From contig NZ_QYYA01000003.1 in the NCBI RefSeq assembly GCF_003597125.1, positions 188,603 through 252,602 on the forward strand: DNA of 64,000 nucleotides, read 5' to 3'. The translations under genes and the position numbers were made by a program. Numbering within the stretch: the first letter of the stretch is position 1; each line of letters begins with the position of its first letter. The stretch comes from Alcanivorax profundi. Lineage in GTDB: Bacteria; Pseudomonadota; Gammaproteobacteria; Pseudomonadales; Alcanivoracaceae. Under the pieces are notes generated by a model, which was not told the DNA's origin, did no database searches, and saw nothing but the letters and a program-made list of their open reading frames with translations. Shown here piece after piece: positions 16,427 through 25,876 of this stretch.

Positions 16427-17566
16427 ATGTACAAGATGGCATTGACTACCTTGGGGACGTTATTGCTCGCGCAGCAGGGGCTGGCAATGGAGGAGTTCTA
16501 TACCGCGCCGGGGGCCCGGGCCATGGCAATGGGCGGGGCATTCACCGCGGTGGCCGAAGACAGCAGTACGGTCTGGTACAACCCGGGGGGGCTGGGATTT
16601 CTCTCGGGGATGGATGTCACTCTGGACTACGGCACCGTTGTGGTTGGCAGCGAAGATGTGGGATCAGCGAGCGGATCAGACATTGCCCTCTATGACACGG
16701 AAAGCGAGTTGAAGTATCTCGGTTTCAGTGGAAAGGGATTCGGTATGGCTTACTTTCGTCCCTATGACTTTCATTCCTACGGGAAGGATGACAAGGGCGA
16801 TATTACCCGTATCCGCACCGAATACAGTGAGCTGAAGTTCGGTTTCGGCGTGGATCTGAATGATCATGTGGCAGTCGGTGGCAGTATCGACATGATTAGT
16901 CAGAGCACGGATTCCGATTGCGAAAGCTGTGATGAAAACGATGAAACCGGTTTTGGCTACACCCTTGGGGTGCTGGGAAAGTGGAAAATGGATGCGGCGC
17001 GAAAGACCGAGTTGCGTGCCGGGGCAACCTGGCGATCGGGTACGGATGTGGACGCGTTGCTGGGAGAGTTCGAGGATCTGCCAAACCGTCCGCAAGTCCT
17101 GAGTCTGGGATTGGCGGTGAAGCGGCCGTTTGATCTCGGTGCGGGGTGGGGGATGTCGGCGACCGGTTCAGTGCAGTTTGATGATATCGCCTACAGCAAG
17201 GTGTTGTATCTGGGACAGGACGGCATCGAACGCTCCGACAACCGCATTGCGGTGGATCATGAGCGCATTGCCTACGGTGCGGAGTTCCAGTTCATCACAC
17301 CGTCCAACCAATCTTTCTTTATTCGTGCCGGGGGGTATGACTCTGAAGCGGAAGGGGATGCGGCGCCCCTGCTTGACGGTAGCAATGACCGTTTTCGTCC
17401 TTATTCCTCGGGCGTAGAGGCGGTGACAGCAGGGCTGGGCGTGTATCTGGGGGACTGGATTGTGGATTACGCCATGGAGCAACGGACTATCCTGAAATCG
17501 GACTATGCAGCGGTTCAGGACCAGGATGAGACGTTACATAGCCTGTCGATTTCCCGAGCCTTCTGA
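16427..17566 (+). CDS. Outer-membrane beta-barrel protein (OmpP1/FadL- or TraF-like)
   Basis: 379 residues. A cleavable signal peptide (MYKMALTTLGTLLLAQQGLA) is followed by GARAMAMGGAFTAVAEDSS and VWYNPGGLGFLSG, the N-terminal signature of FadL-like and PorV/UPF0164-type barrels. The rest is alternating amphipathic strands, with a Cys pair in an extracellular-type loop (DSDCESCDENDE, ~164-175), and it ends in aromatic Phe (LHSLSISRAF) as expected for BAM-assembled barrels. Its TGA overlaps the ATG of the caspase gene by one base. Substrate unknown. It could be the export or anchoring partner of the secreted proteins encoded downstream; this is inference from coupling. Confidence 0.75.
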   Translation: MYKMALTTLGTLLLAQQGLAMEEFYTAPGARAMAMGGAFTAVAEDSSTVWYNPGGLGFLSGMDVTLDYGTVVVGSEDVGSASGSDIALYDTESELKYLGFSGKGFGMAYFRPYDFHSYGKDDKGDITRIRTEYSELKFGFGVDLNDHVAVGGSIDMISQSTDSDCESCDENDETGFGYTLGVLGKWKMDAARKTELRAGATWRSGTDVDALLGEFEDLPNRPQVLSLGLAVKRPFDLGAGWGMSATGSVQFDDIAYSKVLYLGQDGIERSDNRIAVDHERIAYGAEFQFITPSNQSFFIRAGGYDSEAEGDAAPLLDGSNDRFRPYSSGVEAVTAGLGVYLGDWIVDYAMEQRTILKSDYAAVQDQDETLHSLSISRAF

Positions 17567-19554
17567 TGATTATCGCGATGGGGGCTGGCCTGCAGGGCCG
17601 CGTGGCCGTGTACCGATACCTGATTGGCTTTCTGTTGGTGTTGTTTGCCCAGTCTGGTTGGTCTGGGGCATCCGAGGCGTTGGGTTTTTATCAACGTGGC
17701 TATCAGGCTGAGTCACGCGGGGCCTTTGAGGAAGCCATTGAGTGGTATCGCAAGGCCATCGTCGAGCGTGACGGGGATGGCCGAATCACGTTTCCCGGTG
17801 AAGTCCGTTATGAGTGGTATGAGACACCCAGGGGGATGGCGCGCAGGAAAATCGAAAGTGCCTCACGATCAGAACCGTATTTCCCGGCACAAAGAATGAA
17901 CGCCTTGCTGGCCAAGCAGGAAGCGGCACAAATCGCCGCCCGCTCGCAACAGCAGAAGCGGGACAAGTTCATCAACCCGCCTGCTCTGCGGGTAGCGGTC
18001 GAGCTGCTGGACGCAGGAAATGATCGCATTGTTGACGGTGGCGAAAACGGAAAACTGCTGGTGACGCTGACTAATCACGGGGGCTCTGCAGCAGATAATG
18101 TGGTGCTGACAATTCGCCGCAGTGATAGCGATTTGTCGCTGCCGTCGCAGATCCCGCTGGGCACTGTCGGTGCTGGCGACAGTGTGGTGCGAGCCATTGC
18201 GTACCAGGCGGGAAAACGTCTGTCGGGCGGTACCCTGTCGCTTCGTCTGACGGCAAAAGACAGTGATGGCTTTGAGGCACCCGAATCGGTTCTGGAGTCT
18301 GTTGCCCGTGCCTATCAACCCGCCCGGATTCTGGTTCGCTCGCCATCCATTCGCCGTGGTGAAGGTAACCTGCTGATTATCGGCTACGAGCTGGTGAATG
18401 CAGGGAGAGGCGCTGCCCGAGACGTGGACCTGACACTGAACCTGCAAAGTGATGCCATCCTGCGCGATGACGCTGACCGGCATCGTCGTATCGCGGCGAT
18501 TTCCCCCGGTGAGAGCCTGCCGGTCGAATTTGGCCTTTACACCAGTCGAGCCCCCGGTGATGGGCTCGAGATCGGGTTGACGGTGCGTGAGGCACAAGCG
18601 ACGTCGGAACAGGATACATCACTGGCGCTCATGGTACCTGCTGGTGCGTATTCATCTGGTGGGGAGCTGCTGGCCAACTCCCCACCCCTGGGCGCCAGTG
18701 AGATTGAAAATGTCAGTCTTGCGATACCTCAAGGGCTGCGTAGCGAATCCCTGGCGGTGGGGGTGGTAATTGGCAATGGGCGTTACCGTCATCTCGATGC
18801 GGTGCGGTTTGCTCATCAGGATGCCCGAGTGATATCGGACCATGTTGTGCAGGCAATGGGTTACCCCGAAGAGGGGGTGAAGCTCCAGCAAGACATGACT
18901 ACCCGGGATTTTCGTCGCCTGTTTGGTACCCGCGAACGCGGCTTCCGTGACGGTTTGCTGTATCGCAGGGTTGAGCTAAACGCCCGGCGCAGGGAGAACC
19001 CACCGGTGTTTGTCTATTATTCCGGGCATGGGGCGCCCTCACTGGACGAGGATGGCAAGGCCTACCTGGTGCCGGTGGATACCACCTTGCGGGATCTCCC
19101 GTATGAAGGCTATGCCCTGGAGGACTTTTACGACAGCCTTGCGGCCCTGCCCAGTAATAATGTCACGGTGGTACTTGATGCCTGCTTTTCCGGCGCCAGT
19201 AACGACGGTTTGCTGCAGAAGGATATCAGCCCGGCCTTGCTCCGCAGTGCCGGAAGCATCACCCCGGCCAGCATGAGCGAGGCGTCCATCTTTACCAGTA
19301 CCTCGCCCAATCAGGTCAGCTATTGGTTCAACGAAGGGCGCCACAGTCTGTTCACTTACTTCTTTCTGAAAGGCCTTCGTGGTGCTGCCGATGATGATGG
19401 CGATAACCGTATCACCAGTGGAGAGCTGCACCAGTATCTGGGTTGGAATGTGGCAGATCATATTCTCGAAACCCGTAAGCCCAGCGACCAGACACCGCAA
19501 CTGGTGGGCAACAAGGACAGACTGCTGGCGGTCTATTCGGGGGAACAGCCATGA
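17566..19554 (+). CDS. Secreted caspase-family (C14) protease with CARDB-like domains
   Basis: 662 residues. An N-terminal signal/anchor (~12-36) is followed by a TPR-like hairpin (GAFEEAIEWYRKAI), two Ig-like CARDB-type domains (~135-380) and a caspase domain (~390-655). The catalytic dyad is intact: His488 in VYYSGHG and Cys540 in VVLDACFSG. Near the end ADDDGDNRITSGEL matches a calcium-binding EF-hand loop (D1, D3, D5, I8, E12), a feature often seen in bacterial caspase-like proteins. Metacaspase-type enzymes cut after Arg/Lys; the specificity here is unknown. Start ATG 17566 overlaps the previous stop, and the stop overlaps the next ATG (ATGA). The signal peptide places it in the periplasm or on the surface, unusual for a protease family best known in the cytosol. 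Confidence 0.88.
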   Translation: MIIAMGAGLQGRVAVYRYLIGFLLVLFAQSGWSGASEALGFYQRGYQAESRGAFEEAIEWYRKAIVERDGDGRITFPGEVRYEWYETPRGMARRKIESASRSEPYFPAQRMNALLAKQEAAQIAARSQQQKRDKFINPPALRVAVELLDAGNDRIVDGGENGKLLVTLTNHGGSAADNVVLTIRRSDSDLSLPSQIPLGTVGAGDSVVRAIAYQAGKRLSGGTLSLRLTAKDSDGFEAPESVLESVARAYQPARILVRSPSIRRGEGNLLIIGYELVNAGRGAARDVDLTLNLQSDAILRDDADRHRRIAAISPGESLPVEFGLYTSRAPGDGLEIGLTVREAQATSEQDTSLALMVPAGAYSSGGELLANSPPLGASEIENVSLAIPQGLRSESLAVGVVIGNGRYRHLDAVRFAHQDARVISDHVVQAMGYPEEGVKLQQDMTTRDFRRLFGTRERGFRDGLLYRRVELNARRRENPPVFVYYSGHGAPSLDEDGKAYLVPVDTTLRDLPYEGYALEDFYDSLAALPSNNVTVVLDACFSGASNDGLLQKDISPALLRSAGSITPASMSEASIFTSTSPNQVSYWFNEGRHSLFTYFFLKGLRGAADDDGDNRITSGELHQYLGWNVADHILETRKPSDQTPQLVGNKDRLLAVYSGEQP

Positions 19555-20690
19555 AGCCGTTCTCGTTATCCTCAATGGTCACAATGATGGTGTTTACGGC
19601 CCTGTTATTGACCAGCGGCCAGGCCGTGGCCTGGTTTGGCCAATCGACGCCTGTGCGGGAAGTGGACCCCTGTGCCGGCAAGCTGAACGCATTGAGTGGC
19701 ACGACCGAAGCGGCGTTCAGGATCCGGGGCTATGGAGAAGGGGAGAATTTTCAGCAAGCCAAGGTCGAGGCGCTGCGCGATATTGCCGAGCGTATTCAGG
19801 TTCGGGTGACCGGCCGGAGTGTGTCCAGCACGCACATGGCGGGTGAGGACGCCAGCGCGTCTTTTCTGTCGACCGCCACACTGGAAACCACCTTGCGCAT
19901 CGACAGTGCTGTGCAGGTTTGCTCGCACCATTCAGTGAAGGGCGATCGGTGGCACGCAGTATTCGAGTTCGATAGCCGGAGTGCGGTGCAGCGATTGACC
20001 GCCACCCTGAATGAGACGTTTCACGGCCAGCCGGTGGTGCTGGACGGAAACCCGTATTTGCTGGAATCGCAGTTGGTGAATGAATTGCGGGCGGGGCTGA
20101 CAGGCAAGGGCGAAGAAGACGCCATGACGGTGTGGGTCGCCCTCAAACGGTTGCATGGCGGCTGGTATCTGTCTGCCGGAGAACACCAGGTTCGTCTTGC
20201 CCCGCAGGATATTCTTCAGGCGATTCATTTTACCGGCAGCCAGACACTGCTGTTGTCGCTGATCAAAAAGACCGGGGCCAGTGCCAGTGTCGACCAGCTG
20301 CTGGAAGGGGATGCCTTTGCACTGCGGGTAGACAGTACCCAAAGCGGTTATCTGTCCCTGTTCAATCTTTATGCGGACGGCCGGGTGTCGGTCTTGTCTG
20401 CCAATGGACTGGTGACGGCAAACAAGGCAGAGGTCGTTCCGCAAGAGGAGCTTACCTTTGAAGCGGCCCTGGCCGAAACAGGCAAAGCGACGCGGGATCT
20501 CTATCTGGCGGTGCTATCGGACGAGCCGCTTCCTCCTTCAACCCTACATCAATTGCGTTTGGGGCAGGGGCTGGTCGAAGGGGAAGACAGTTACCAGTTG
20601 CCCATTCTGCTGGGGCTGTTGAAGCAGGTTAACCCCAGGGTGGCGTCCACGATGGTAACAACCTTGCCAAAGATGGGGACGGTACGGTGA
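19551..20690 (+). CDS. Secreted LPP20 + DUF4384 domain protein
   Basis: 379 residues. A signal peptide (TMMVFTALLLTSGQAVA) precedes an LPP20-like domain at ~55-150 (GYGEGENFQQAKVEALRDIA and a Cys-flanked strand AVQVCSHHSV) and a DUF4384 domain at ~255-350 (LLEGDAFALRVDSTQSGYLS, LYADGRVSVLSANG). DUF4384 is often fused to or encoded beside caspase-family proteases, so it is probably a partner or substrate-presenting domain of the upstream protease. It overlaps the caspase gene and the next gene by 4 bp each, indicating translational coupling. Function is not established. Confidence 0.8.
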   Translation: MKPFSLSSMVTMMVFTALLLTSGQAVAWFGQSTPVREVDPCAGKLNALSGTTEAAFRIRGYGEGENFQQAKVEALRDIAERIQVRVTGRSVSSTHMAGEDASASFLSTATLETTLRIDSAVQVCSHHSVKGDRWHAVFEFDSRSAVQRLTATLNETFHGQPVVLDGNPYLLESQLVNELRAGLTGKGEEDAMTVWVALKRLHGGWYLSAGEHQVRLAPQDILQAIHFTGSQTLLLSLIKKTGASASVDQLLEGDAFALRVDSTQSGYLSLFNLYADGRVSVLSANGLVTANKAEVVPQEELTFEAALAETGKATRDLYLAVLSDEPLPPSTLHQLRLGQGLVEGEDSYQLPILLGLLKQVNPRVASTMVTTLPKMGTVR

Positions 20691-22114
20691 AAGCATGGTT
20701 GGGGATGTTACTGCTTGTGGGCCTGATCGATGCCAGTGTGGCATCAAGCGCTGGGGGCGACAGTTTTTCGCAATGGAAAGCTGCCCAACAGCGGGCCTTT
20801 CAGGATCAAATGACGCGACGGCAACAGCTGTTTCGCAACATGCTTTCCGAAGACTGGACGGCCGTAACGGCCGAACCGGGACAGGTGCGCGACCCGTTCC
20901 CCAAACCGTTTAGCCCTCCGGTGAAAGACGGTGGGAAGAAGCCTCTGGCGGTGCCTCTCGCGGACGACATGCCAGAGGTGATCACAGATCCTGTGCCGTT
21001 ATTGCCGCAGCAAGGAAAGGCGCTGGTGTTTCTTGGTCACTCTCTTCTTGCTCCTGAATGGGAATGGGCAAGGGTTTCTGACTACGACTCCCCTAAAGGA
21101 TTAGTGCGTGGCTACGAACGATTGACTGCCACCCGGTATCAGGACACCGTCCGTTGGTTGCGTGAACAGCGCCAGGGGTTGGCGTTAGGGGACTGGGGGT
21201 TGTGGAAATTGGTGCAGGCCATCAGTGAGAGCGGGCACAGTACCGATGGGATGCAGGCAACCGTGCGGCAATGGTTCTTGTTGTCTGAGCTGGGTTGGGA
21301 TGTGCGCCTGGGCTATAGACAGAGCAAAGTGGTGTTGCTGGCCCGAACCGCCCAGCCAGTGTACGGGTTGGCCTACTACCCGGTTGACGGGCTGGCCTAC
21401 TACGACCTGGCGGATGTGATTTCGGCTGGTGAGTCATTATCGATCCACGGTCAGGTCAGCGATTCACAGCCCGTGGACTTTGCGTTCTATCGCCATCCGG
21501 TCACCGTTCCCGATCTACAGGAAAGGCAGTTGCGCCATGGCGATGAGCTGTTGTCCCTCGAGTTTGATCGTGAGCTGGTTCGCTATTATCAAGGGCACCC
21601 GACGGTGGATCTGGCATTCTATTTTGCCGCCCCCCTGAGTGAGCACGTGGCGCAATCATTGCGTGCTTCGTGGGCGAGGCTGGAGGGACGCTATACCCGG
21701 CCGCTGGACAAGCTGAATGCGCTGATGCGGTTGGTCCAGTTCGGGCTGCCCTATGAAACGGATCAGGAGCAGTTTGGTCGGGAGTACTATCAACTGCCGG
21801 ACGAGTTACTGTTCCATCCGGCGGCGGATTGTGAAGACCGATCGATCTTTCTGGTACAGGCGTTACGCCTGCTGCTCAAGGTCAACGCAGTGGGGCTGCT
21901 CTATCCAGGGCATGTTGCCGTTGCCGTCGATATGCCCGGTGAGGGTGACCGCCAGACTGTGGGGCGGAGTGCCTGGCTGGTCGCGGACCCGACTTACATT
22001 GGCGCTCTGGCAGGACAAACCATGCCGGCGTTTGCAGGGGTGATCCCCGAAGTGATTGGCGCACCGGTCGCGGGGCGGTGGTCGTCGATTACTTCCGGCG
22101 GAGCTGGCGGTTAA
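20687..22114 (+). CDS. Secreted transglutaminase-like cysteine protease fold protein
   Basis: 475 residues from a GTG at 20687 that overlaps the previous stop (GTGA). A signal peptide (AWLGMLLLVGLIDASVASS) is followed by a long central domain and a transglutaminase-like domain at ~325-460. The triad is recognisable: Cys in HPAADCEDRSIF, His in YPGHVAVAV and Asp in LVADPTYIGA. The preceding LDKLNALMRLVQFGLPY is the usual helix before the catalytic Cys. It could be a periplasmic protease, an acyl transferase or a peptide crosslinker. It is the last gene of the operon. Its 3' end overlaps the convergent carboxylesterase gene by 26 bp. Confidence 0.8.
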   Translation: MKAWLGMLLLVGLIDASVASSAGGDSFSQWKAAQQRAFQDQMTRRQQLFRNMLSEDWTAVTAEPGQVRDPFPKPFSPPVKDGGKKPLAVPLADDMPEVITDPVPLLPQQGKALVFLGHSLLAPEWEWARVSDYDSPKGLVRGYERLTATRYQDTVRWLREQRQGLALGDWGLWKLVQAISESGHSTDGMQATVRQWFLLSELGWDVRLGYRQSKVVLLARTAQPVYGLAYYPVDGLAYYDLADVISAGESLSIHGQVSDSQPVDFAFYRHPVTVPDLQERQLRHGDELLSLEFDRELVRYYQGHPTVDLAFYFAAPLSEHVAQSLRASWARLEGRYTRPLDKLNALMRLVQFGLPYETDQEQFGREYYQLPDELLFHPAADCEDRSIFLVQALRLLLKVNAVGLLYPGHVAVAVDMPGEGDRQTVGRSAWLVADPTYIGALAGQTMPAFAGVIPEVIGAPVAGRWSSITSGGAGG

Positions 22115-22751
22115 GCCATTGGCCAATATCCCGAATTTGCTCCAGACACACCATATGTTCCATGGGGTAGTGGTGATATTCCGGCTCAAGGCCCATGTCT
22201 TGCAGGCTTGCGACGGCGCGCCGGCCGAGCTGTTCCGGGACCACCGGGTCCATGCTGCCGTGGCTGACCATGACTGGCAGTTGGCGATTGGCTTCGCTGG
22301 GCGTGACCGGCATGGCCATATAAGTGGAGAGGGTGAGTAGCCCTGCCAAGGGGCTCGGGTGGCGTAGCGCACACTGATAAGCCACCGCGCCGCCCTGGGA
22401 AAAGCCGGCGATAACAATGCGATTGCTGGCAATGCCCCGTTCGATTTCCCGCGCGATCAGGGCGTCCACGGCGTCAGCTGAAGCGAGTACTCCGTTTTCA
22501 TCCACCTTGCGGTCGATGTCCATGGCGAGAATATCGTACCAGGCGGGCATCACCATGCCGCCGTTGACGGTGACCGGGATGTTGGGAGCATGAGGGAAGA
22601 GAAACCGCACAGGCAGATCTTCAGGTAGCTGCAGCTCTGGCACGATGGGCTCGAAGTCGTGGCCACTGGCGCCCAGGCCGTGCAGCCAGATAACACTGGC
22701 CACGGCAGGCTGGGTCGGTTCGATTTCGATGCAGTTGAGTCGTGCGGTCAT
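22089..22751 (-). CDS. Carboxylesterase/acyl-protein thioesterase-like hydrolase
   Basis: 220 residues from the ATG at 22751, three bases after the rapA stop codon, with the start supported by an upstream AGGAG. The alpha/beta hydrolase of the PF02230 family has all expected parts: the oxyanion region VIWLHGLGASGHDF, nucleophile elbow GFSQGG (Ser), acid in HGSMDPVVP (Asp) and the base in MEHMVCLEQ (His). It is cytoplasmic with no signal peptide. Close relatives hydrolyse short-chain esters. It is co-directional with and immediately downstream of rapA. The 3' end overlaps the transglutaminase-like gene on the other strand. Confidence 0.9.
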   Translation of the reverse strand: MTARLNCIEIEPTQPAVASVIWLHGLGASGHDFEPIVPELQLPEDLPVRFLFPHAPNIPVTVNGGMVMPAWYDILAMDIDRKVDENGVLASADAVDALIAREIERGIASNRIVIAGFSQGGAVAYQCALRHPSPLAGLLTLSTYMAMPVTPSEANRQLPVMVSHGSMDPVVPEQLGRRAVASLQDMGLEPEYHHYPMEHMVCLEQIRDIGQWLNRQLRRK

Positions 22752-22753
22752 GA

Positions 22754-25639
22754 TTATTCTCCTGCGGCAACAATGACGCGGACAGCATTGAGCTGACACT
22801 GGGCATCGCCAATCAGCTTTTCCAGTTGCGCGGTTTGCTGTTCCAGTGCGGTGATTTCTTCATCCCGCACCGCCGGATTCTTGGCCTGCAGGGCCTTCAA
22901 ACGGGCAAGTTCATGGTTCTGCTCTTCGCGCATGGCAATGAGTGCGGCTGCCACCACGTCGTCAGCTTCCTTGCGCGCAGCCACGTCATTGGCCTTGAGC
23001 AGTTTTTCCAGCAGCGTTTTCTGGCTGGAGACAATCTTGCGGCTGAGGGCCTTGTCCATCTTGTGGCACTGCTGGCTGAGCCCCTCATGGCTGATCGCCT
23101 GGCTGATGTTCTTGCCGTTGGCATCGAGCAGGTGACGGATCACGGTGCAGGGCAGAAAGCGGTCTGCCTGCAGGTAACGGGGGGCCATGGATTCCACCGT
23201 GTAGATAGCTTCGATCAGCAGGGTGCCGGGTTTGATGCGGGGATTCTTCAGCAGGCTGACGGCGGCCTTGCCGCGGTTTTCGCCAAGGATCATTTCCAGG
23301 CTGCCTGTGACCATGGGGTGTTCCCAGGTCATGAATTGCATGTCGTCCCGGGCCAGCGCGGTGGCACGGTCGTCGGTCATGGTAATCCCTTCGTCCGGCA
23401 GACCGGGGAAGGCGTCGCGCATGTGCGGGCCAGGCTTGAGGATCACGGCGGTATCGGAATGTTCTTCCTGATCCACACCGTAACGATCGAAGACACGTTG
23501 CATGAAGGGCAGGGGAGACTGGGCATCGGCTTGCGCCAGCTCGTCCCGCAGTGCATCGGCACGATCTGTATCGCAGGAACTGAGTTCCAGCAAACGGTCG
23601 CGACCGGTTTCCATCAGGGTTTGCAGTTCATCCGCGATCACACGGGTGTCGGCGACCAGCGCATCAATGGCGGTGTATTCCGGGTCGCTGCTCAGCAGCG
23701 GCTCGAGCGCATCGCGGCTGCGCAGGTAGATATCGTGGCCGGCCGGGTTGGTGTGCTCAAAGGCATTCATGCCCTCGTGGTACCAACGGAACAGCACTTC
23801 CTGGGCGTGCCCTTCAAAGTAGGGGACATGAATCTGGATATCTTCGCGCTGCCCGATACGGTCCAGTCGGCCAATGCGCTGCTCCAGCAGATCCGGGTTT
23901 AGTGGCAGGTCCAGCAATACAAGGTGATGGGCAAACTGGAAGTTACGCCCTTCAGAGCCGATCTCTGAGCAGATCAGCGCCTGGGCGCCATCCACGTCAT
24001 CGGCAAAGAAGGCCGCAGCGCGGTCCCGTTCAATCAGGTCCATGTCTTCATGGAACATGGCGATGTTCATGCCGAGTTTGTAGTTGCAATGGGCATGCAG
24101 GTCGCTGGCGGTATGGCGGCTGGCGCAAATCACCAGCACCTTGTCGTGGCGGTGCTGTTTGAAGAACTGCTCCAGCCACGTTACCCGTGGGTCCAGCGTG
24201 CACCAGCGATCATCGTGGTACAGGGTTTCCGGGTGAAGGTGGCCTTCCAGTTCTTCGTCCTGATCGTAGCGATACTCATCAGGGAGCGGCAGGGGACTGC
24301 CGTGGACGTGCCGCAGCGGGAAACCGGCAATATTGTGGCGGGTATTGCGGAACATGACCCGACCCGGGCCTGAGCGGTCCAGCAGCTCGGCGAGCACACT
24401 GTCGCGGGCATCGGGTGTAATCTCCATGTCGGGCAGCAGGGCCTTGGCTTTTTCCACCAGGGCGGAGTCCCAGTCTGGCTGGTCGTGCAGCTCGCCGGCC
24501 AGTTGGGCGATCTCCTGATAATGGCTCTGTTCTTCCCGGAAGGCCTCAAGGCTGGGGTAGCGGTCCGGGTCCAGCAGTCGCAGACGGGCGAAGTGGCTTT
24601 CCAGTCCCAGCTGTTCTGGGGTGGCGGTGAGCAGCAGCAGGCCGCGAGCCTGTTGGGCAATGGTTTCCACCCGCAGATAGGAGTCACTGGGGTGTTGTTC
24701 CGACCACGCCAGGTGATGGGCCTCGTCCACCACCAGCAGGTCCCAGTCAGCGCTGGCCAGCTGGTCGATATCGCATTCGCTCAGGAAGTCTGTGCTGCAC
24801 AGGATCAGTTGTTCCGACAGGAAGGGATTATCATTGTTGGCTGGCGCTTCGCCTTGTTCCTCGCCGAGGCGCTCTTCCTCAATAATCTGCGCCAGCATGT
24901 CCTTAATGCTGGTTTCCGGCTGCAGGGCCTCCAGACGTTCCGCATCGAAGATGGAAAAGTGCAGGTTGAAGCGGCGCACCATTTCCACAAACCACTGGTG
25001 CACCAGCGGTGATGGCACCACTACCAGCACCCGGCTGGCGCGGCCGGTGAGCAATTGCTGATGAAGAATCAGGCCCGCCTCAATGGTTTTGCCGAGCCCG
25101 ACTTCATCGGCCAGCAATACCCGCGGCGCATAACGGCTGGCGACCTGATCGGCAATGTATAGCTGATGACCAATATGATCGATTCGCGGGCCCCGCAGCC
25201 CCTGGATGCGTGATTGCTGCTGCTGGCAGTGGGCATTGAGGGCATCCACACGCAGTTCGTACCAGCGGTTGGAGGCCAGCTGGTTGGAAAGTAGTCTGTC
25301 CAGGGCCGAATTCAGTTTCAGGGTATGGCCCAGCAGGGTCTCGGGTACCGGCTGTACGTTGTCTGTCTCGCCGGCCGGGTGGGCCATGTAGACCTTCAGG
25401 CCGTTCAGCTCATTGACCTCGGCAACGGTCAGTTCCAGTTCATCCCCGGTACGGATGGTGTCGCCCACATCAAAGGTCACCCGGGACAGGGGGGCGTTAT
25501 TGATGGCGTAGGTCCGCTCTTCTTCAACCGCCGGGTATTCCACGGTGACAAGCCGGTAATCCAGCTCTTTGATGATACCGAGACCCAGTTCGGTTTCGGA
25601 TTCGCTCAGCCAGCGCTGGCCGGGGGTAAAGTCACTCAT
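22754..25639 (-). CDS. rapA: RNA polymerase-associated ATPase RapA (HepA)
   Basis: 961 residues from the ATG at 25639; a GTG two codons earlier is possible. The SWI2/SNF2 ATPase recycles RNA polymerase after transcription. The N-terminal Tudor-like domains start FTPGQRWLSESETELGLGI. The helicase core has motif I LADEVGLGKTIEAG, motif II VVDEAHHLAW, LLLTATPEQLG (III) and IGRLDRIGQREDI (VI). The C-terminal RapA-specific domain spans ~600-960. Length matches E. coli RapA (968). It ends 3 bp before the carboxylesterase start. Confidence 0.96.
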   Translation of the reverse strand: MSDFTPGQRWLSESETELGLGIIKELDYRLVTVEYPAVEEERTYAINNAPLSRVTFDVGDTIRTGDELELTVAEVNELNGLKVYMAHPAGETDNVQPVPETLLGHTLKLNSALDRLLSNQLASNRWYELRVDALNAHCQQQQSRIQGLRGPRIDHIGHQLYIADQVASRYAPRVLLADEVGLGKTIEAGLILHQQLLTGRASRVLVVVPSPLVHQWFVEMVRRFNLHFSIFDAERLEALQPETSIKDMLAQIIEEERLGEEQGEAPANNDNPFLSEQLILCSTDFLSECDIDQLASADWDLLVVDEAHHLAWSEQHPSDSYLRVETIAQQARGLLLLTATPEQLGLESHFARLRLLDPDRYPSLEAFREEQSHYQEIAQLAGELHDQPDWDSALVEKAKALLPDMEITPDARDSVLAELLDRSGPGRVMFRNTRHNIAGFPLRHVHGSPLPLPDEYRYDQDEELEGHLHPETLYHDDRWCTLDPRVTWLEQFFKQHRHDKVLVICASRHTASDLHAHCNYKLGMNIAMFHEDMDLIERDRAAAFFADDVDGAQALICSEIGSEGRNFQFAHHLVLLDLPLNPDLLEQRIGRLDRIGQREDIQIHVPYFEGHAQEVLFRWYHEGMNAFEHTNPAGHDIYLRSRDALEPLLSSDPEYTAIDALVADTRVIADELQTLMETGRDRLLELSSCDTDRADALRDELAQADAQSPLPFMQRVFDRYGVDQEEHSDTAVILKPGPHMRDAFPGLPDEGITMTDDRATALARDDMQFMTWEHPMVTGSLEMILGENRGKAAVSLLKNPRIKPGTLLIEAIYTVESMAPRYLQADRFLPCTVIRHLLDANGKNISQAISHEGLSQQCHKMDKALSRKIVSSQKTLLEKLLKANDVAARKEADDVVAAALIAMREEQNHELARLKALQAKNPAVRDEEITALEQQTAQLEKLIGDAQCQLNAVRVIVAAGE

Positions 25640-25876
25640 ACTCACTGCCGGTTGATTCCTGGGGGAGGCGAATTATACGGGTTTAGGGTTACGCCTTCGA
25701 TGCCTGAGAACACATTGTGTCCACACTGGAGCGGGAACCCTGCTGGCACGACGGTGCGAGCAAGCCGGTAGACCGCTATAACGACACACTGGTCCGGGGG
25801 CTGGAGCAAGCCCGGTCAGCACAGGCTAGAATATCGCTGCTAGGGTTTGTCAGGTGGCAAAGAAGAATAATTGGCA

